This document shows positions 45,288 through 54,378 of a stretch of 57,304 nt of DNA, in pieces. Every line of letters starts with the position of its first letter. Within the stretch, counting starts at the first letter, position 1. The notes beneath the pieces are model-generated. The model was given only the letters and a program-made list of their open reading frames with translations. It searched no databases and was not told where the DNA came from. This DNA comes from Candidatus Poribacteria bacterium (GTDB taxonomy: Bacteria; Poribacteria; WGA-4E; WGA-3G). The position numbers were made by a program, and so were the translations under genes. The stretch covers positions 1 to 57,304 of the forward strand of contig JAJDWI010000035.1 of assembly GCA_022825665.1 (NCBI GenBank), in the 5' to 3' direction.

Positions 45288-45518
45288 GGACTTACGCAAA
45301 AGTGGTAGGCGCGCTTTGATGAAGATTAATTTATTCTTTCGGTAATATTAATGTCCTCAAACCTGTAGGCGCGCTTTGTAAGCGCGCTGGACTTCAATAA
45401 TAAATTACCGAATCTATTTTTTAATCTTCATGTAAGCGCGCTGGAAACCCAGAATTCTGCTAAAAAACACACCATTTTCGTCATAATTATTGAAAAATCG
45501 TGAAAAGTGCGTAAGCCC
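45288..45518. mobile_element. 231-bp composite element: MITE nested in a REP, with a REP inside it
   Basis: The outer limits GGACTTACGCA (45288-45298) and TGCGTAAGCCC (45508-45518) are inverted. Inside, a REP (GTAGGCGCGCTTTG at 45305 and GTAAGCGCGCTGG ending at 45444) is split at its tip by a 113-bp insert (45319-45431). The insert has inverted arms starting ATGAAGATTAA and a complete copy of the same REP (45365-45390) at its centre. The arms match 30739-30778. Confidence 0.78.
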
Positions 45519-45561
45519 TATTGATTTATACAAATAGAATATTCCCTTCAAACATTTATCA

Positions 45562-45622
45562 GTAGGCGAGGTTTCCTAACCTTGTCCACCACGGGTAGGC
45601 GAGGTTTCCTAACCTCGCTTAT
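45562..45622. repeat. Tandem pair of GTAGG REPs
   Basis: Two palindromes start at 45562 and 45595, both GTAGGCGAGGTTTCCTAACC. The second closes a perfect CGAGGTT/AACCTCG stem; the first reads CTTG on the right arm and is imperfect. They lie just after the kinase gene end on the minus strand. Confidence 0.8.
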
Positions 45623-45657
45623 TAACATCGTTAATATAATTCTAAAATCCACTCATG

Positions 45658-47295
45658 TCATAATGGATTTTCTCTCATAATTCTTTCATAAGTCTTACGG
45701 AATCGATTCAGATAATTTCCTTCACCGTGATACGCAACAACATCTGTAGCAACGGGTTCTATTATTTCACCCCGTTTCAAAACATCAGCACTGAACTTCT
45801 CTACATCAAACGTTTCGTTCTTATGATCACAATACGCTTTTGCACCCGCAACGGCAGCACCAAGTGCTGCACCACCCTTTTCTACAGAAGCAACAGGTCT
45901 GTTCCAAATTCCCGCAACGCGCCGCATAATCTGTGAACTGTCTGTCGCACCTCCGGTTACATATAAGGCATCCTGTGTCTGTTTCGTAAACACCTGAGAA
46001 TAGACATATACAGCTGCAAGACTTGTCTCAATTACACCACTATAATCCTCTGCTAAATTCGGAGAATCGGACTCATTTGTCCGTATCAGTTCAAATGCAC
46101 CAGAGACAGGAAAAGACTCTATCTTCGGTTGCCAAAATGTCATGAATTGTCCCGGTAAAACCTGTTCCAAAGCTGTTTCCGCAGGTTCATATTCCTCTTT
46201 AGAAAATCCGTAGTTATTCCTAACTGCATCCCACACCATAGCTCCATTTGTACGACATCCAAACATAAAAGGTCTACCAATACCATCATACATAGCATTC
46301 GCAAAACCTTCCGGGTCAAGTGTATCTCCATCTGTAGATGCCATATTGACAAAACTGGTACCTAAACTGAGCAGATCACCCGCAACAGGAACTTTCGCCT
46401 GCGGATTGTCCCCTGATCCTGTTACGATTGCACATTCTGAATCAAACCCGTATTTCTCCACAAAATAGGTCGCAATGTTACCTACAACAGAATCCGGTGG
46501 TGCAAGTTCAGGCAATTTAGCCAACAATCCCTCAGATCCACCAGGAAGGTCATCTGCAGTCGCTGTAACCAGTTCAGCATCCCATACCTTATCCCTATAA
46601 TTCATAAGCGACATACCGCACGCATTCCCTGTATCAATCGGGACTAACGGATTACCTGTTAGCACAGCAGGAATAAAACTACTTATGAGCTGTATTTTAT
46701 CTGTAGCAGCATAGCTTCGTGATGACTGTTCTGCCACACGACGAATCACCGCACCCGTGAACCGAAGTGGCGCATCCGAACCGGAACGTTCAATCATCCC
46801 TGCCTTACCACCGACTGCATCACGGACATGCTCTGTCTGTGCAACCGTATTAGCAGTCATCCATATCGGTGCGTTGTAATATGAAAAGGCACCTCCTAAA
46901 AGCGTCTTCAATTCTAAAGTGCTACTTTCTTCCGTTTGCAGGTTGGAGAAGATATGTACAGCGTTTCTGTTCAAATAAACATGTCCGTGCTGTTGTCCAG
47001 ATGTATTGATCGCAACGATATGCTCCAACGCAATACCTGACTCACGTATGTCAGCAAACATCGCATCAAGTGAGGCAAGATACATCAACGGAGGTTGTTC
47101 CGCTTCACCTTCAGACTTCGGAGGTAAGATATAATCTTCACCAATACCGAAGCCATTAGTTCGCTCATCTGCGCGGTAGTCAATAGAGTGTTCAAAACAC
47201 TTCTCTGCTGTCCCAATATCAACAATGATTGCCGATAAACTCTGCGTACTTGAATCCAAACCGAGTGCCAAACGTTGATTATTATGGCTATTCAC
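45658..47295 (-). CDS. FGGY-family carbohydrate kinase (xylulokinase-like)
   Basis: A 545-residue sugar kinase with the N-terminal ATPase motif LGLDSSTQSLSAIIVD, the GQQHGHVYL substrate region, TGSGDNPQAKVP and the adenosine motif YVTGGATDSSQIMRRVA with GAALGAAVAGAKAY. Xylulokinases are the closest match in my reading, and the epimerase operon at the window start would fit pentulose use. The GTG at 47295 is the start, with AAAGGGA about ten bases upstream. It is a monocistronic gene bounded by repeats downstream. Confidence 0.88.
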   Translation of the reverse strand: MNSHNNQRLALGLDSSTQSLSAIIVDIGTAEKCFEHSIDYRADERTNGFGIGEDYILPPKSEGEAEQPPLMYLASLDAMFADIRESGIALEHIVAINTSGQQHGHVYLNRNAVHIFSNLQTEESSTLELKTLLGGAFSYYNAPIWMTANTVAQTEHVRDAVGGKAGMIERSGSDAPLRFTGAVIRRVAEQSSRSYAATDKIQLISSFIPAVLTGNPLVPIDTGNACGMSLMNYRDKVWDAELVTATADDLPGGSEGLLAKLPELAPPDSVVGNIATYFVEKYGFDSECAIVTGSGDNPQAKVPVAGDLLSLGTSFVNMASTDGDTLDPEGFANAMYDGIGRPFMFGCRTNGAMVWDAVRNNYGFSKEEYEPAETALEQVLPGQFMTFWQPKIESFPVSGAFELIRTNESDSPNLAEDYSGVIETSLAAVYVYSQVFTKQTQDALYVTGGATDSSQIMRRVAGIWNRPVASVEKGGAALGAAVAGAKAYCDHKNETFDVEKFSADVLKRGEIIEPVATDVVAYHGEGNYLNRFRKTYERIMRENPL

Positions 47296-47353
47296 TTAAC
47301 AGATTCCCTTTCAATCAATTCCATGTTGTCCTGAGAAAACTTACCTAATCAAA

Positions 47354-47638
47354 TTAGGATCCATTCACACATGTATCTAAATATTCGACAAACGCTTCAA
47401 GACTTTCTACCCTTAGTGCAGCATCATGCAGCTGTTTTAGCAGATTCACATCGTTAATCTTTTCCAACGCAGGTTGTAACAAACGAACTGTGATAGCATC
47501 AAATTTGTAATCGAGGACACTAAAGAGAGATTCAAGCGCATTTTGCCGCGCACCTAAGTCAACACCTTGTTTGAGTCCCTCTTGAAAACGCTCTTCTGTT
47601 GTCTCTAACCAATGTTGATAAACTGAAGATTCTTGCAC
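47354..47638 (-). pseudogene. Duplicated C-terminal fragment of the Rpn-like gene
   Basis: This 94-residue frame starts at GTG 47638 and matches, residue for residue with few changes, the last 94 residues of the gene at 47734-48720 (QESSVYQHWLETTEERFQEG, LLQPALEKINDVNLLKQL, VEYLDTCVNGS). It has a 12-nt in-frame insertion (VDLGARQ against R). The homology extends a few bases past both ends, so it is a DNA-level tandem copy of 3' sequence, separated by about 80 bp from the parent. No ribosome site is convincing. It may be a reservoir for altering the parent C terminus. Confidence 0.75.
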
Positions 47639-47733
47639 GATACCCTCAATAAAAAGTTATTGCATTCATTGACACAATTGAATCAACCAAATTCCTTCAA
47701 TACAATGTGTTCTATGAAACAACCTTAATCAAA

Positions 47734-48720
47734 TTAGGATCCATTCACACATGTATCTAAATATTCAACAAACGCTTCAAGACTTTCTACCCTTAGTGCA
47801 GCATCAAGCAACTGTTTAAGGAGATTCACATCGTTAATCTTTTCCAACGCAGGTTGTAACAAACGAACTGTGATAGCCTCAAACTTAAAATCAAGAACAC
47901 GAAAGAGAGATTCAAGCGCATTTTCACGTACTCCCTGTTTGAGTCCCTCTTGAAAACGCTCTTCTGTTGTCTCTAACCAATGTTGATAAACTGAAGATTC
48001 TTGCACGATACCCTCCTGTAAAAAACCAGCAATTGCTTGGTGAGAATGAATTAAACCACTCAGAATCCACTGTGATACCAAAAGGTCACTCCGAATATCT
48101 GAAGGTAGTGATAGCGATTTAGTCCTTTCATTACACTGAATTGCCCATTGGAGTTTTTCCATATCAGTCGGTGGATTCATCAATGGGGTAAATGGTATGA
48201 GCCCGATGTTTTGTGATTCAAAAATTGACGATCCCTCAAGTTCAATGAGACGAATAACTTTATACTCAACAATGAAGCGATGGTCTGGAATATCTTGTAT
48301 GTAACTTCCCGGATCATTACGTCCAGCATTCGGTCGGAGATAGATAACATGGGACAATATCGGCAAGCCATATTTCTCATAACATCTACCCAGATAGCCT
48401 ACATTACGCCGCACCATACTGGTTGAAGTGCTATCATCTACCTGAAACTCAATATGCACCAGAACGATCTCACCACCGAGACGCACCTTTATGAGACTAT
48501 CCGTCCGCCGCACTTCAACAGTCGTGAACTCACCATCAACAAATTCAAGGAACGTAAAATCTGTTCTATCCAAAACCGTCCGTAAGATATCTTCTGGAAA
48601 TGCTTCTACGGTATCTTTTGTTACAATATCATATCTGTCGTGCGGCAGTGGTTGAGATTCCGACTCAGAACGCTCCCTTATAAGAAGGATATCGTAGGTC
48701 GGTTGATAATTGAATGTCAA
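47734..48720 (-). CDS. Rpn/YhgA-like PD-(D/E)XK nuclease family protein
   Basis: A 328-residue protein resembling the recombination-promoting nuclease (Rpn)/transposase_31 family. The nuclease core shows a possible acidic residue in RRTDSLIKV and the E-x-Q of VLVHIEFQVDDS (about residue 92), with GRCYEKYGLPILSHVIYLRP following. The last 100 residues are helical (TTEERFQEGLKQGVRENALE, LLQPALEKIND) as in related proteins. The start is TTG 48720: no ATG is available, and GGGGAA lies ten bases upstream, within the end of trxB. It sits 6 nt after trxB in the same direction. Its 3' end has been copied downstream. Confidence 0.72.
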   Translation of the reverse strand: MTFNYQPTYDILLIRERSESESQPLPHDRYDIVTKDTVEAFPEDILRTVLDRTDFTFLEFVDGEFTTVEVRRTDSLIKVRLGGEIVLVHIEFQVDDSTSTSMVRRNVGYLGRCYEKYGLPILSHVIYLRPNAGRNDPGSYIQDIPDHRFIVEYKVIRLIELEGSSIFESQNIGLIPFTPLMNPPTDMEKLQWAIQCNERTKSLSLPSDIRSDLLVSQWILSGLIHSHQAIAGFLQEGIVQESSVYQHWLETTEERFQEGLKQGVRENALESLFRVLDFKFEAITVRLLQPALEKINDVNLLKQLLDAALRVESLEAFVEYLDTCVNGS

Positions 48721-48726
48721 TGCTAT

Positions 48727-49683
48727 TTAATTCCCCGGATAAGCGCGGTTTTCCAATTCAGCAATAAACTTCTCTGAGGCAATAGCAGCTGCAGCACCCG
48801 CACCCGCAGCAGTTATCGCTTGACGGAAAACATGATCATGCACATCACCCGCAGCAAAAACACCATCAATATTCGTCCGCTGCAATTCATCTACAATGAT
48901 ATACCCTTGTTCATCCATAGTTATGACATTTGTAAACAACTCTGTGTTCGGAATATGTCCTATAAAAATAAACACACCATCAATTGGAAAGAGTTCAGTT
49001 TCATTCGTCTTAACATTTTTCAGTTGCGCACCGGTTACTTTATCATCGTCTCCACAAATTTCCTCAACAACGGTATCCCAAATAAACTTGATTTTATCGT
49101 TCTTGAATGCACGTTCTTGCATGATCTGACTTGCCCGAAGTTGATCACGACGATGAACAATATAGACTTCGGAAGCATATTTCGTTAAAAAGATACCCTC
49201 CTCAAGTGCTGCATCTCCACCACCGACAACAATTAACCGTTGATCTTGGAAGAAAAACCCATCACACGTGGCACAGTAAGATACACCACGTCCACCATAA
49301 CCCTCTTCTCCAGGGATGTTGAGCGTTCGCGGTGAAGCACCAGTACATATAATCACAGATTTGGCGTGGTACTCTTTATCATAAGTATTCACGACAAACG
49401 GGTGTTTTCCAAAGTCAACTTCAGTAACTGTGTCAAACTTTACCTCTGTACCAAATCGTTCCGCCTGTTCTTGCATACCTTGGATGAAAACAGACGCTTC
49501 ACTACCAAAAAATCCAGGGTAATTCTCAAGGTCAAGTGTTAGGGATAGTTGTCCACCAAGTGCCTCACCAGTAATAAGCACTGGTTCCAGCATCGCGCGA
49601 GATGTATAGACACCCGCAGCAAAACCTGCTGTTCCACCACCAATTATCACGATATTTCGATTTTCAATATTGTTTGTATTCAT
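48727..49683 (-). CDS. trxB: Thioredoxin reductase
   Basis: A 318-residue flavoprotein that reduces thioredoxin with NADPH. The FAD site is IIGGGTAGFAAGVYTSR, the redox centre CATC (about residue 137, SYCATCDGFFF), the NADPH site VVGGGDAALEEGIFLTK with HRRDQLRAS, and the second FAD motif GVFAAGDVHDHVFRQAITAA. Length and order are canonical. ATG 49683 follows AAGGA. It lies 6 nt before the Rpn-like gene, so they are probably co-transcribed. Confidence 0.95.
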   Translation of the reverse strand: MNTNNIENRNIVIIGGGTAGFAAGVYTSRAMLEPVLITGEALGGQLSLTLDLENYPGFFGSEASVFIQGMQEQAERFGTEVKFDTVTEVDFGKHPFVVNTYDKEYHAKSVIICTGASPRTLNIPGEEGYGGRGVSYCATCDGFFFQDQRLIVVGGGDAALEEGIFLTKYASEVYIVHRRDQLRASQIMQERAFKNDKIKFIWDTVVEEICGDDDKVTGAQLKNVKTNETELFPIDGVFIFIGHIPNTELFTNVITMDEQGYIIVDELQRTNIDGVFAAGDVHDHVFRQAITAAGAGAAAAIASEKFIAELENRAYPGN

Positions 49684-50152
49684 TGTCCTTCTATATTTAT
49701 TCTATGGTCTAATAATTACAACTTGTGTTAGTTATGTGATAGTCAGGCTAATTTTAACAACTGTTCATCTTCTGTAGGAGCGATCTCCGAATCGCGACCT
49801 GTTAGTAGTCGCGCAACTCATTACGTCTCTTACATTTTCAGGAGCATTTTTGTTGTTAATATATGAATTATAGTAAAATTCAGATTTATTTATACACTAC
49901 GGTAGGTTCGGTTTCCTAACTGAACCATAAGCGTCAATTTTAGGAGGAGATGCGTTTGTAGTCGCGCAATTCATTGCGCCTCTTACATTTCATAGGGGCG
50001 AGGTCCCTCGCCCATCTTCACGCACTTCTTACATTCTCGTAGGTCGGAGCGAGCAAAAGCGATCTCCGACATAGACACTAAAGCCCCAGAGGCGCGAAAG
50101 GTGTATAATTTATAACTTGTTTGAATGTCCTACATTCTGCACACACAAAATA
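49684..50152. other. 469-bp intergenic region made of REP arrays
   Basis: It contains REP variants at 49774 and 49805, then a four-palindrome array (49902-50071) that repeats with the same linkers at 57011-57178. The last 80 bp before the stop at 50153 contain AAAGCCCCAGAGGCG and no gene. Confidence 0.8.
49902..50071. repeat. REP array A (four palindromes, conserved linkers)
   Basis: The order is: GTAGGTTCGGTTTCC stem (49902-49926); linker GCGTCAATTTTAGGAGGAGA; a GTAGTCGCGCAATTCATTGC stem (from 49958); a GGGGCGAGG stem (from 49993); linker TTCTTACATTCTC; and a GTAGGTCGGAGCGAGC stem (50039-50070). Array B at 57011-57178 has the same linkers and order, but its first palindrome has a different stem (GGGGCGAGG). 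Confidence 0.8.
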
Positions 50153-50989
50153 TTATAGAGAACTCACTGGAGAAACCGTTAACCTCGGAATCCCATCAAC
50201 AATAGGATATATTCCTTCGCAAATATTACAGAGAATATTCTTATCTTTCCATCTAACCCCACCTTTGCATTTAGGACAGACAAGAATCTCTTTCAATGTT
50301 TTGGTCGGACGACTCCTACTTTTTGCTAATAAAGACTTCGCGCGGGATACAATACTCCGAGGAACAGCACTTTTTAACGTTAGCAAAAACTCATCATGAA
50401 TCTGGTTCGAAGCCTTTGATGCCAGAAGGTCTTCAATAGTCTGCGGAGATGTCAAATCCAGTGTAGACTCCTCCAGATCCAATATCTCGTAATCAATCTT
50501 CTCTTCCCATTCATATTGAACAAGGAATAGATTATGATGCATAATATGGAACTTACGCCAATACTTATCCTGTGCAGCCAATGTATGGAAAAGTTGACCG
50601 AATTCCGCTTTCTTCTCATTCTCCTTTAAAACCAGACGACCCTGAATCAGGTTAACAACCCAATTATGGTAATGCCAACCGTATATACGTTCTCCGATTT
50701 CAGACGGTGTTTCAATATAACCACGGGATGCAACACGCATCATTTCTGACAGCAACAAATCAGCATCTTCCACGTGTTCCAAAACATGCAAACAGATAAC
50801 ATAGTCAAACGCACCATCTGCAAAAGGTAGAAACTGTCCATCCGCTTCTACCATCGGTCGATCCGTGACTATCATCCCACCACGTTGTTCATCATCATCT
50901 ATAAATTTATCACACAAAACATCCGAACGGACATTCGGGTTGTGCCCACTGCCTATCTCCAGAACAAAATCGTCCGCACGAATGTTCAT
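50153..50989 (-). CDS. SAM-dependent methyltransferase with Trm112-like zinc domain
   Basis: A 278-residue class I methyltransferase. The SAM motif is FVLEIGSGHNPNVRSDVL and the later FDYVICLHVLEHVEDADLL is typical of type 11 methyltransferases. The last 45 residues form a separate zinc-binding unit of the Trm112 type: ILVCPKCKGGVRWKDKN with LCNICEGIYPIVDGIPRL. The ATG (50989) overlaps the TGA of the upstream methyltransferase gene by four bases, so the two are coupled. It probably modifies a cell-surface sugar or lipid; nucleic acid or protein targets are also possible. Confidence 0.85.
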   Translation of the reverse strand: MNIRADDFVLEIGSGHNPNVRSDVLCDKFIDDDEQRGGMIVTDRPMVEADGQFLPFADGAFDYVICLHVLEHVEDADLLLSEMMRVASRGYIETPSEIGERIYGWHYHNWVVNLIQGRLVLKENEKKAEFGQLFHTLAAQDKYWRKFHIMHHNLFLVQYEWEEKIDYEILDLEESTLDLTSPQTIEDLLASKASNQIHDEFLLTLKSAVPRSIVSRAKSLLAKSRSRPTKTLKEILVCPKCKGGVRWKDKNILCNICEGIYPIVDGIPRLTVSPVSSL

Positions 50990-51816
50990 TTCTGCACAAC
51001 CATTGTTATGTAAGGACTAATATATGGAAACATATTTGCTATTATTCTCCCCTTTATACCAAAACCAACTGACTTTTTAACTATGCTAAACCCGTTCAAT
51101 TTGAAAAATTGAGCAAGATCTATCGGATTGGCGTAATATGCACTGTCAGCATCTCCCCCAATAGCATCTACTTGTAAATCCGGAACACGATAAATAAAAT
51201 GTGGGGTTTTGATCAAGAAACGTTTCTTTATGTAAATTCCACTGTTCCGCTTAAATTGTTGAAATGCTTGTCGTTTTGTCTCTCCCCATACAGGTCTACC
51301 AGACTTACCACACAGCAAACGAATCCAATCAAGAAATGGCGTTAAAGGCGAGCAAAGATTTGGACCGGAAAGCACTATCCTGCCATCTTTACGCACAACG
51401 CGTATCATCTCTGTCAATGCTGTTTCTACGTCCGGAAGATGTTCGATAAGTTCGTTTGAACAAATAACATCAAAAGAATCATTGTCAAAAGGCAATTCTA
51501 AAACGTCACAAACCTCATATCTTAACTTCGGATTTTCCCAGTTACGCGCTTCCTCAAGAAATAGCGGTGAGATGTCTGTCCCTACCACATCAAAACCTGT
51601 CTGATTTAGCACCCGTGCGGAAATACCATTACCACACCCAAGATCAAGAATTTTAGAATCTAACCGGGCAAAACGGGTTACCAATTCTACGTAGTGCCGA
51701 AGATACACCTCATCGTGTGCATCCAAAAGATCCTTATAGGATTCCGATGTTTCGTAAAACTCGCGCATCCGTTGACGGAGTTGCAATGATGTTTCAGAAA
51801 TAGGCGTTCCAATCAT
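50986..51816 (-). CDS. SAM-dependent methyltransferase (type 11)
   Basis: A 276-residue class I methyltransferase: SKILDLGCGNGISARVLNQT is the SAM motif, with FDVICSNELIEHLPDVETAL and RKDGRIVLSGPNL following. No extra domain is visible apart from a 50-residue C-terminal extension with PIDLAQFFKLNGFSIV. ATG 51816 has GGAT about six bases upstream. The four-base overlap with the next methyltransferase gene points to a coordinated pair, perhaps in polysaccharide or lipid modification. Confidence 0.87.
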   Translation of the reverse strand: MIGTPISETSLQLRQRMREFYETSESYKDLLDAHDEVYLRHYVELVTRFARLDSKILDLGCGNGISARVLNQTGFDVVGTDISPLFLEEARNWENPKLRYEVCDVLELPFDNDSFDVICSNELIEHLPDVETALTEMIRVVRKDGRIVLSGPNLCSPLTPFLDWIRLLCGKSGRPVWGETKRQAFQQFKRNSGIYIKKRFLIKTPHFIYRVPDLQVDAIGGDADSAYYANPIDLAQFFKLNGFSIVKKSVGFGIKGRIIANMFPYISPYITMVVQK

Positions 51817-51913
51817 ATATATCCAACTCCAAAGTCAATTACATTATATCTTTTCAGGGACAGAATAACCAGTAAAAAGAAGGGTTTGGGAAATATCTAA
51901 ATGAACGTGTCAA

Positions 51914-52315
51914 TTATGAACGAAGCGTATTCCACGGTGCCTCATCAAATACATCAATCAGTTGGTAACCTTCATCACCTTTGCTCGGACTCAGTGTAAC
52001 AAACAACTTCGCTGGTTCAGAGGAAACATTAAAAGACGCATGCACAACATCAGCAGCAATAAAAACAGAATCACCAGCATTTAATATCTGTTTCTTATCC
52101 TCAAGCCACTGTTCCACGCTACCTTCAATAACGTAAATCACCTCTTCCTGATCCGGATGTTTATGAAAATCATGTCCAAATCCAGGAGACAAACTAACTT
52201 CCATCGCAACAATGTCTTTCGCACCTGTGGATGCTGGGCGACTTAACCAACCAATTGTTCCCCAATCTAAATTGTCTCTTTCCACTTCTGAGGACGCAAT
52301 AAATTTTCCATTCAC
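51914..52315 (-). CDS. Cupin-domain protein
   Basis: A 133-residue single cupin. The two cupin motifs are visible: GHDFHKHPDQEEVIYVIEG (metal ligands His, His, Glu) and AGDSVFIAADVVHASFN (His). The start is GTG 52315, with GGAG about nine bases upstream; the ATG at 52311 is out of frame. Such small cupins may act as isomerases, dioxygenases or ligand sensors. It lies 98 nt upstream of the methyltransferase pair. Function remains undetermined. Confidence 0.85.
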   Translation of the reverse strand: MNGKFIASSEVERDNLDWGTIGWLSRPASTGAKDIVAMEVSLSPGFGHDFHKHPDQEEVIYVIEGSVEQWLEDKKQILNAGDSVFIAADVVHASFNVSSEPAKLFVTLSPSKGDEGYQLIDVFDEAPWNTLRS

Positions 52316-52399
52316 GTATATTATTCTCCTTCTGAAAATATGTAGGTGAACCCAACCGAGTTCACCTACATCAAATACCTGAATAACAACGATTATTCA

Positions 52400-53170
52400 C
52401 TATTTTTTAGATTTTATGGTGCCCCATGTTGTCGCCAACTTATCAAGCGGGTCAACAGCAGTACCGCGTTCAAATCCAAGTTCCATCTCTGCTTGAACTT
52501 CTTCTTCACTCAGAGCACGGTTCCAGATACGAACTTCATCAATCATCCCAAGGAACCTTCTATTGGCACCTTCACCTGTTGATGCAATATAAACAACTGA
52601 GGTATCTGCGAGTCCCGGTAAGGCAGTTTTTCCACCAAATTCACCAATGTTTTCGCCATTTAACCAATACCGGTGTGTGTCGTTATCAACTTGACCAACA
52701 ACATGCACCCATTCATTGAGTGGAATCTCTGTCGCACAGGTACTACCACCACCAGCACTCAAGTGCAAACAGTTACTGGGTGACTCAGTGTAGAAACTGT
52801 AAGAACGCGGACTGTTACCTTTCGCAAGAATTCCCTGCCAACGCTGGTTATTCGGTCCCATGTGTCTTTCGGCATTGATCCATGCCATCACTGTAACAGC
52901 ATTCTCAACAGTCAGAATCGGGTCATGTGGCACTTCAATCCAATCTGTAGTACCATTAAATTTTAAAGCATTCCCAAACTTGCCATCAACCAACTGCGGA
53001 TCACCCATTATATCGCCATCATTGCCATATCTTGAATGGTCAATGGCAGTACTTCCATCTACTTCATCAAAAGAGAGATAGAGAATAAGTGAATCTTCAA
53101 AATCTACTGCTGCATGTGCGAAAGATACAACAAACGCAACAAGAACAAATATTACAAACAATGATCTCAT
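52400..53170 (-). CDS. Exported LamG-domain protein, paralogue 1
   Basis: A 256-residue exported protein: signal peptide SLFVIFVLVAFVVSFAHA, then one LamG/concanavalin-like sandwich (YLSFDEVDGSTAIDHSRYGN, the WIEVPHD strand, VTVMAWINAERHMG, FLGMIDEVRIWNRALSEEE). The C-terminal tail ends LATTWGTIKSKK. It is one of three tandem paralogues with the same layout. LamG sandwiches bind glycans or proteins, so a surface adhesin or sugar-binding role is likely. The ATG has GGAGG about eleven bases upstream. Confidence 0.87.
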   Translation of the reverse strand: MRSLFVIFVLVAFVVSFAHAAVDFEDSLILYLSFDEVDGSTAIDHSRYGNDGDIMGDPQLVDGKFGNALKFNGTTDWIEVPHDPILTVENAVTVMAWINAERHMGPNNQRWQGILAKGNSPRSYSFYTESPSNCLHLSAGGGSTCATEIPLNEWVHVVGQVDNDTHRYWLNGENIGEFGGKTALPGLADTSVVYIASTGEGANRRFLGMIDEVRIWNRALSEEEVQAEMELGFERGTAVDPLDKLATTWGTIKSKK

Positions 53171-53312
53171 TGTTTAGTTTTCCTCCAATTTTATTTTTAC
53201 TTCAAGCTTGCTTGAAGTTATTTTGTAGAAATAATAGTGATAATAAAATCACATCACAATTTATAGTGAATTATGAAATTCAGTGAACATATTCTTAAGA
53301 TTTACAGCGTTT

Positions 53313-53376
53313 GTAGTCGCGCAATTCATTGCGCCTCTTACATTCACCTGTAGGCGAGGTTTCCTAATCTCGCTTG
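53313..53376. repeat. REP pair between LamG genes
   Basis: GTAGTCGCGCAATTCATTGC begins at 53313 and a GTAGGCGAGGTTTCCTAATC palindrome at 53350. The pair lies downstream of the second LamG gene and upstream of the first. Confidence 0.75.
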
Positions 53377-53419
53377 TTAAAAGTGTCATAATAATTAAAT
53401 AATCCACAAAAATATATAA

Positions 53420-54190
53420 CTACTGCCTTCGACTTTTTATCGTTCCCCACGTAGTGGCTACTTTATTGCGTGGGTCAACAGGGAAAAGTTCAAAATGACC
53501 ACTTTCCATCTGGAAGTTAACTTCCTCTTCAGAAAGTGCACGATTCCAAATACGCACTTCGTCGATCATTCCTAAAAACTCACGACTACCTTCATGTGTC
53601 CTACCAATAAAAACATTAGCTGTGTCAGCTTTTCCAGGAGGATTCTGTTTCCCACCAGATTCACCAACATTTTCTCCATTGATATAATATCGGTGTGTAC
53701 CTGCTTCCATCTGTCCAACAACATGCACCCACTCATTTAAACCAACTTTTCCTTGGCAGACACTTCCACCCCCAACACTGAGGTGCAAACATCCGCTATT
53801 ATTTTCAGTATAAAAACTATAGGAACGTGGGTTGTTGCTCTTTGCCAAAATCCCCTGCCACTGAGCACCACCAGGTCCCGTAAGTCGCTCAGTATGAATC
53901 CAAGCCATGACAGTGAAATCCTTATCAACAGTAAGAGTATCATCATGCGGAATTTCAACCCAATCAGTCGTTCCGTTAAATTCTAACGCTTTACCGAACT
54001 TACCGTCAACATGTTGGGGATCACCTACCATTGCACCATTGTTACCATACTTAGAATGATCAATCGTGGTTTTCCCATCAACCGTATCAAAAGACATGTA
54101 AAGAATCATCGATTCTTCTGGTTCTTTTAATGCATGTGCTATAGAAACCACAAACACCATAAGAACTATCATAATATATAAATGTTTCAT
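53420..54190 (-). CDS. Exported LamG-domain protein, paralogue 2
   Basis: A 256-residue paralogue of the neighbouring LamG proteins: signal peptide IMIVLMVFVVSIAHA, one LamG sandwich (YMSFDTVDGKTTIDHSKYGN, TVMAWIHTERLTG, FLGMIDEVRIWNRALSEEEV) and a tail VATTWGTIKSRRQ. AAGGAGAAAAAA precedes the ATG. The LamG cysteines (CLHLSVGGGSVC) could form a disulfide, consistent with export. The repeat-rich gap on its 3' side separates it from paralogue 1. Confidence 0.87.
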   Translation of the reverse strand: MKHLYIMIVLMVFVVSIAHALKEPEESMILYMSFDTVDGKTTIDHSKYGNNGAMVGDPQHVDGKFGKALEFNGTTDWVEIPHDDTLTVDKDFTVMAWIHTERLTGPGGAQWQGILAKSNNPRSYSFYTENNSGCLHLSVGGGSVCQGKVGLNEWVHVVGQMEAGTHRYYINGENVGESGGKQNPPGKADTANVFIGRTHEGSREFLGMIDEVRIWNRALSEEEVNFQMESGHFELFPVDPRNKVATTWGTIKSRRQ

Positions 54191-54322
54191 TTTTTTCTCC
54201 TTATTATATATTACTAAATTTTAGACAATTTCTGTCTGCTTCATTCCAACTTATCTATTTTACTTGAGTTTTGCATGATACTGTAACTCATTGTAAAACA
54301 TATATCGGATGTAATAGAGATA

Positions 54323-54336
54323 AGCCCCAGCGGGGC
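54323..54336. repeat. Short GC-rich hairpin
   Basis: GCCCC-AGC-GGGGC forms a 5-bp stem and is followed by GACACGTGTATTTGTAGGAC. A related sequence, AAGCCCCAGAGGCGCG, occurs at about 50083-50097, suggesting another small repeat type. It also lies close to the end of the third LamG gene. Confidence 0.5.
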
Positions 54337-54378
54337 GACACGTGTATTTGTAGGACACGTCAATAGTGACCGTCCATT

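Noticed and set aside
49902-50071. REP array considered as a CRISPR array
   Set aside because: The palindromes differ in stem sequence, the linkers are conserved between loci, and there are no unique spacers or cas genes.
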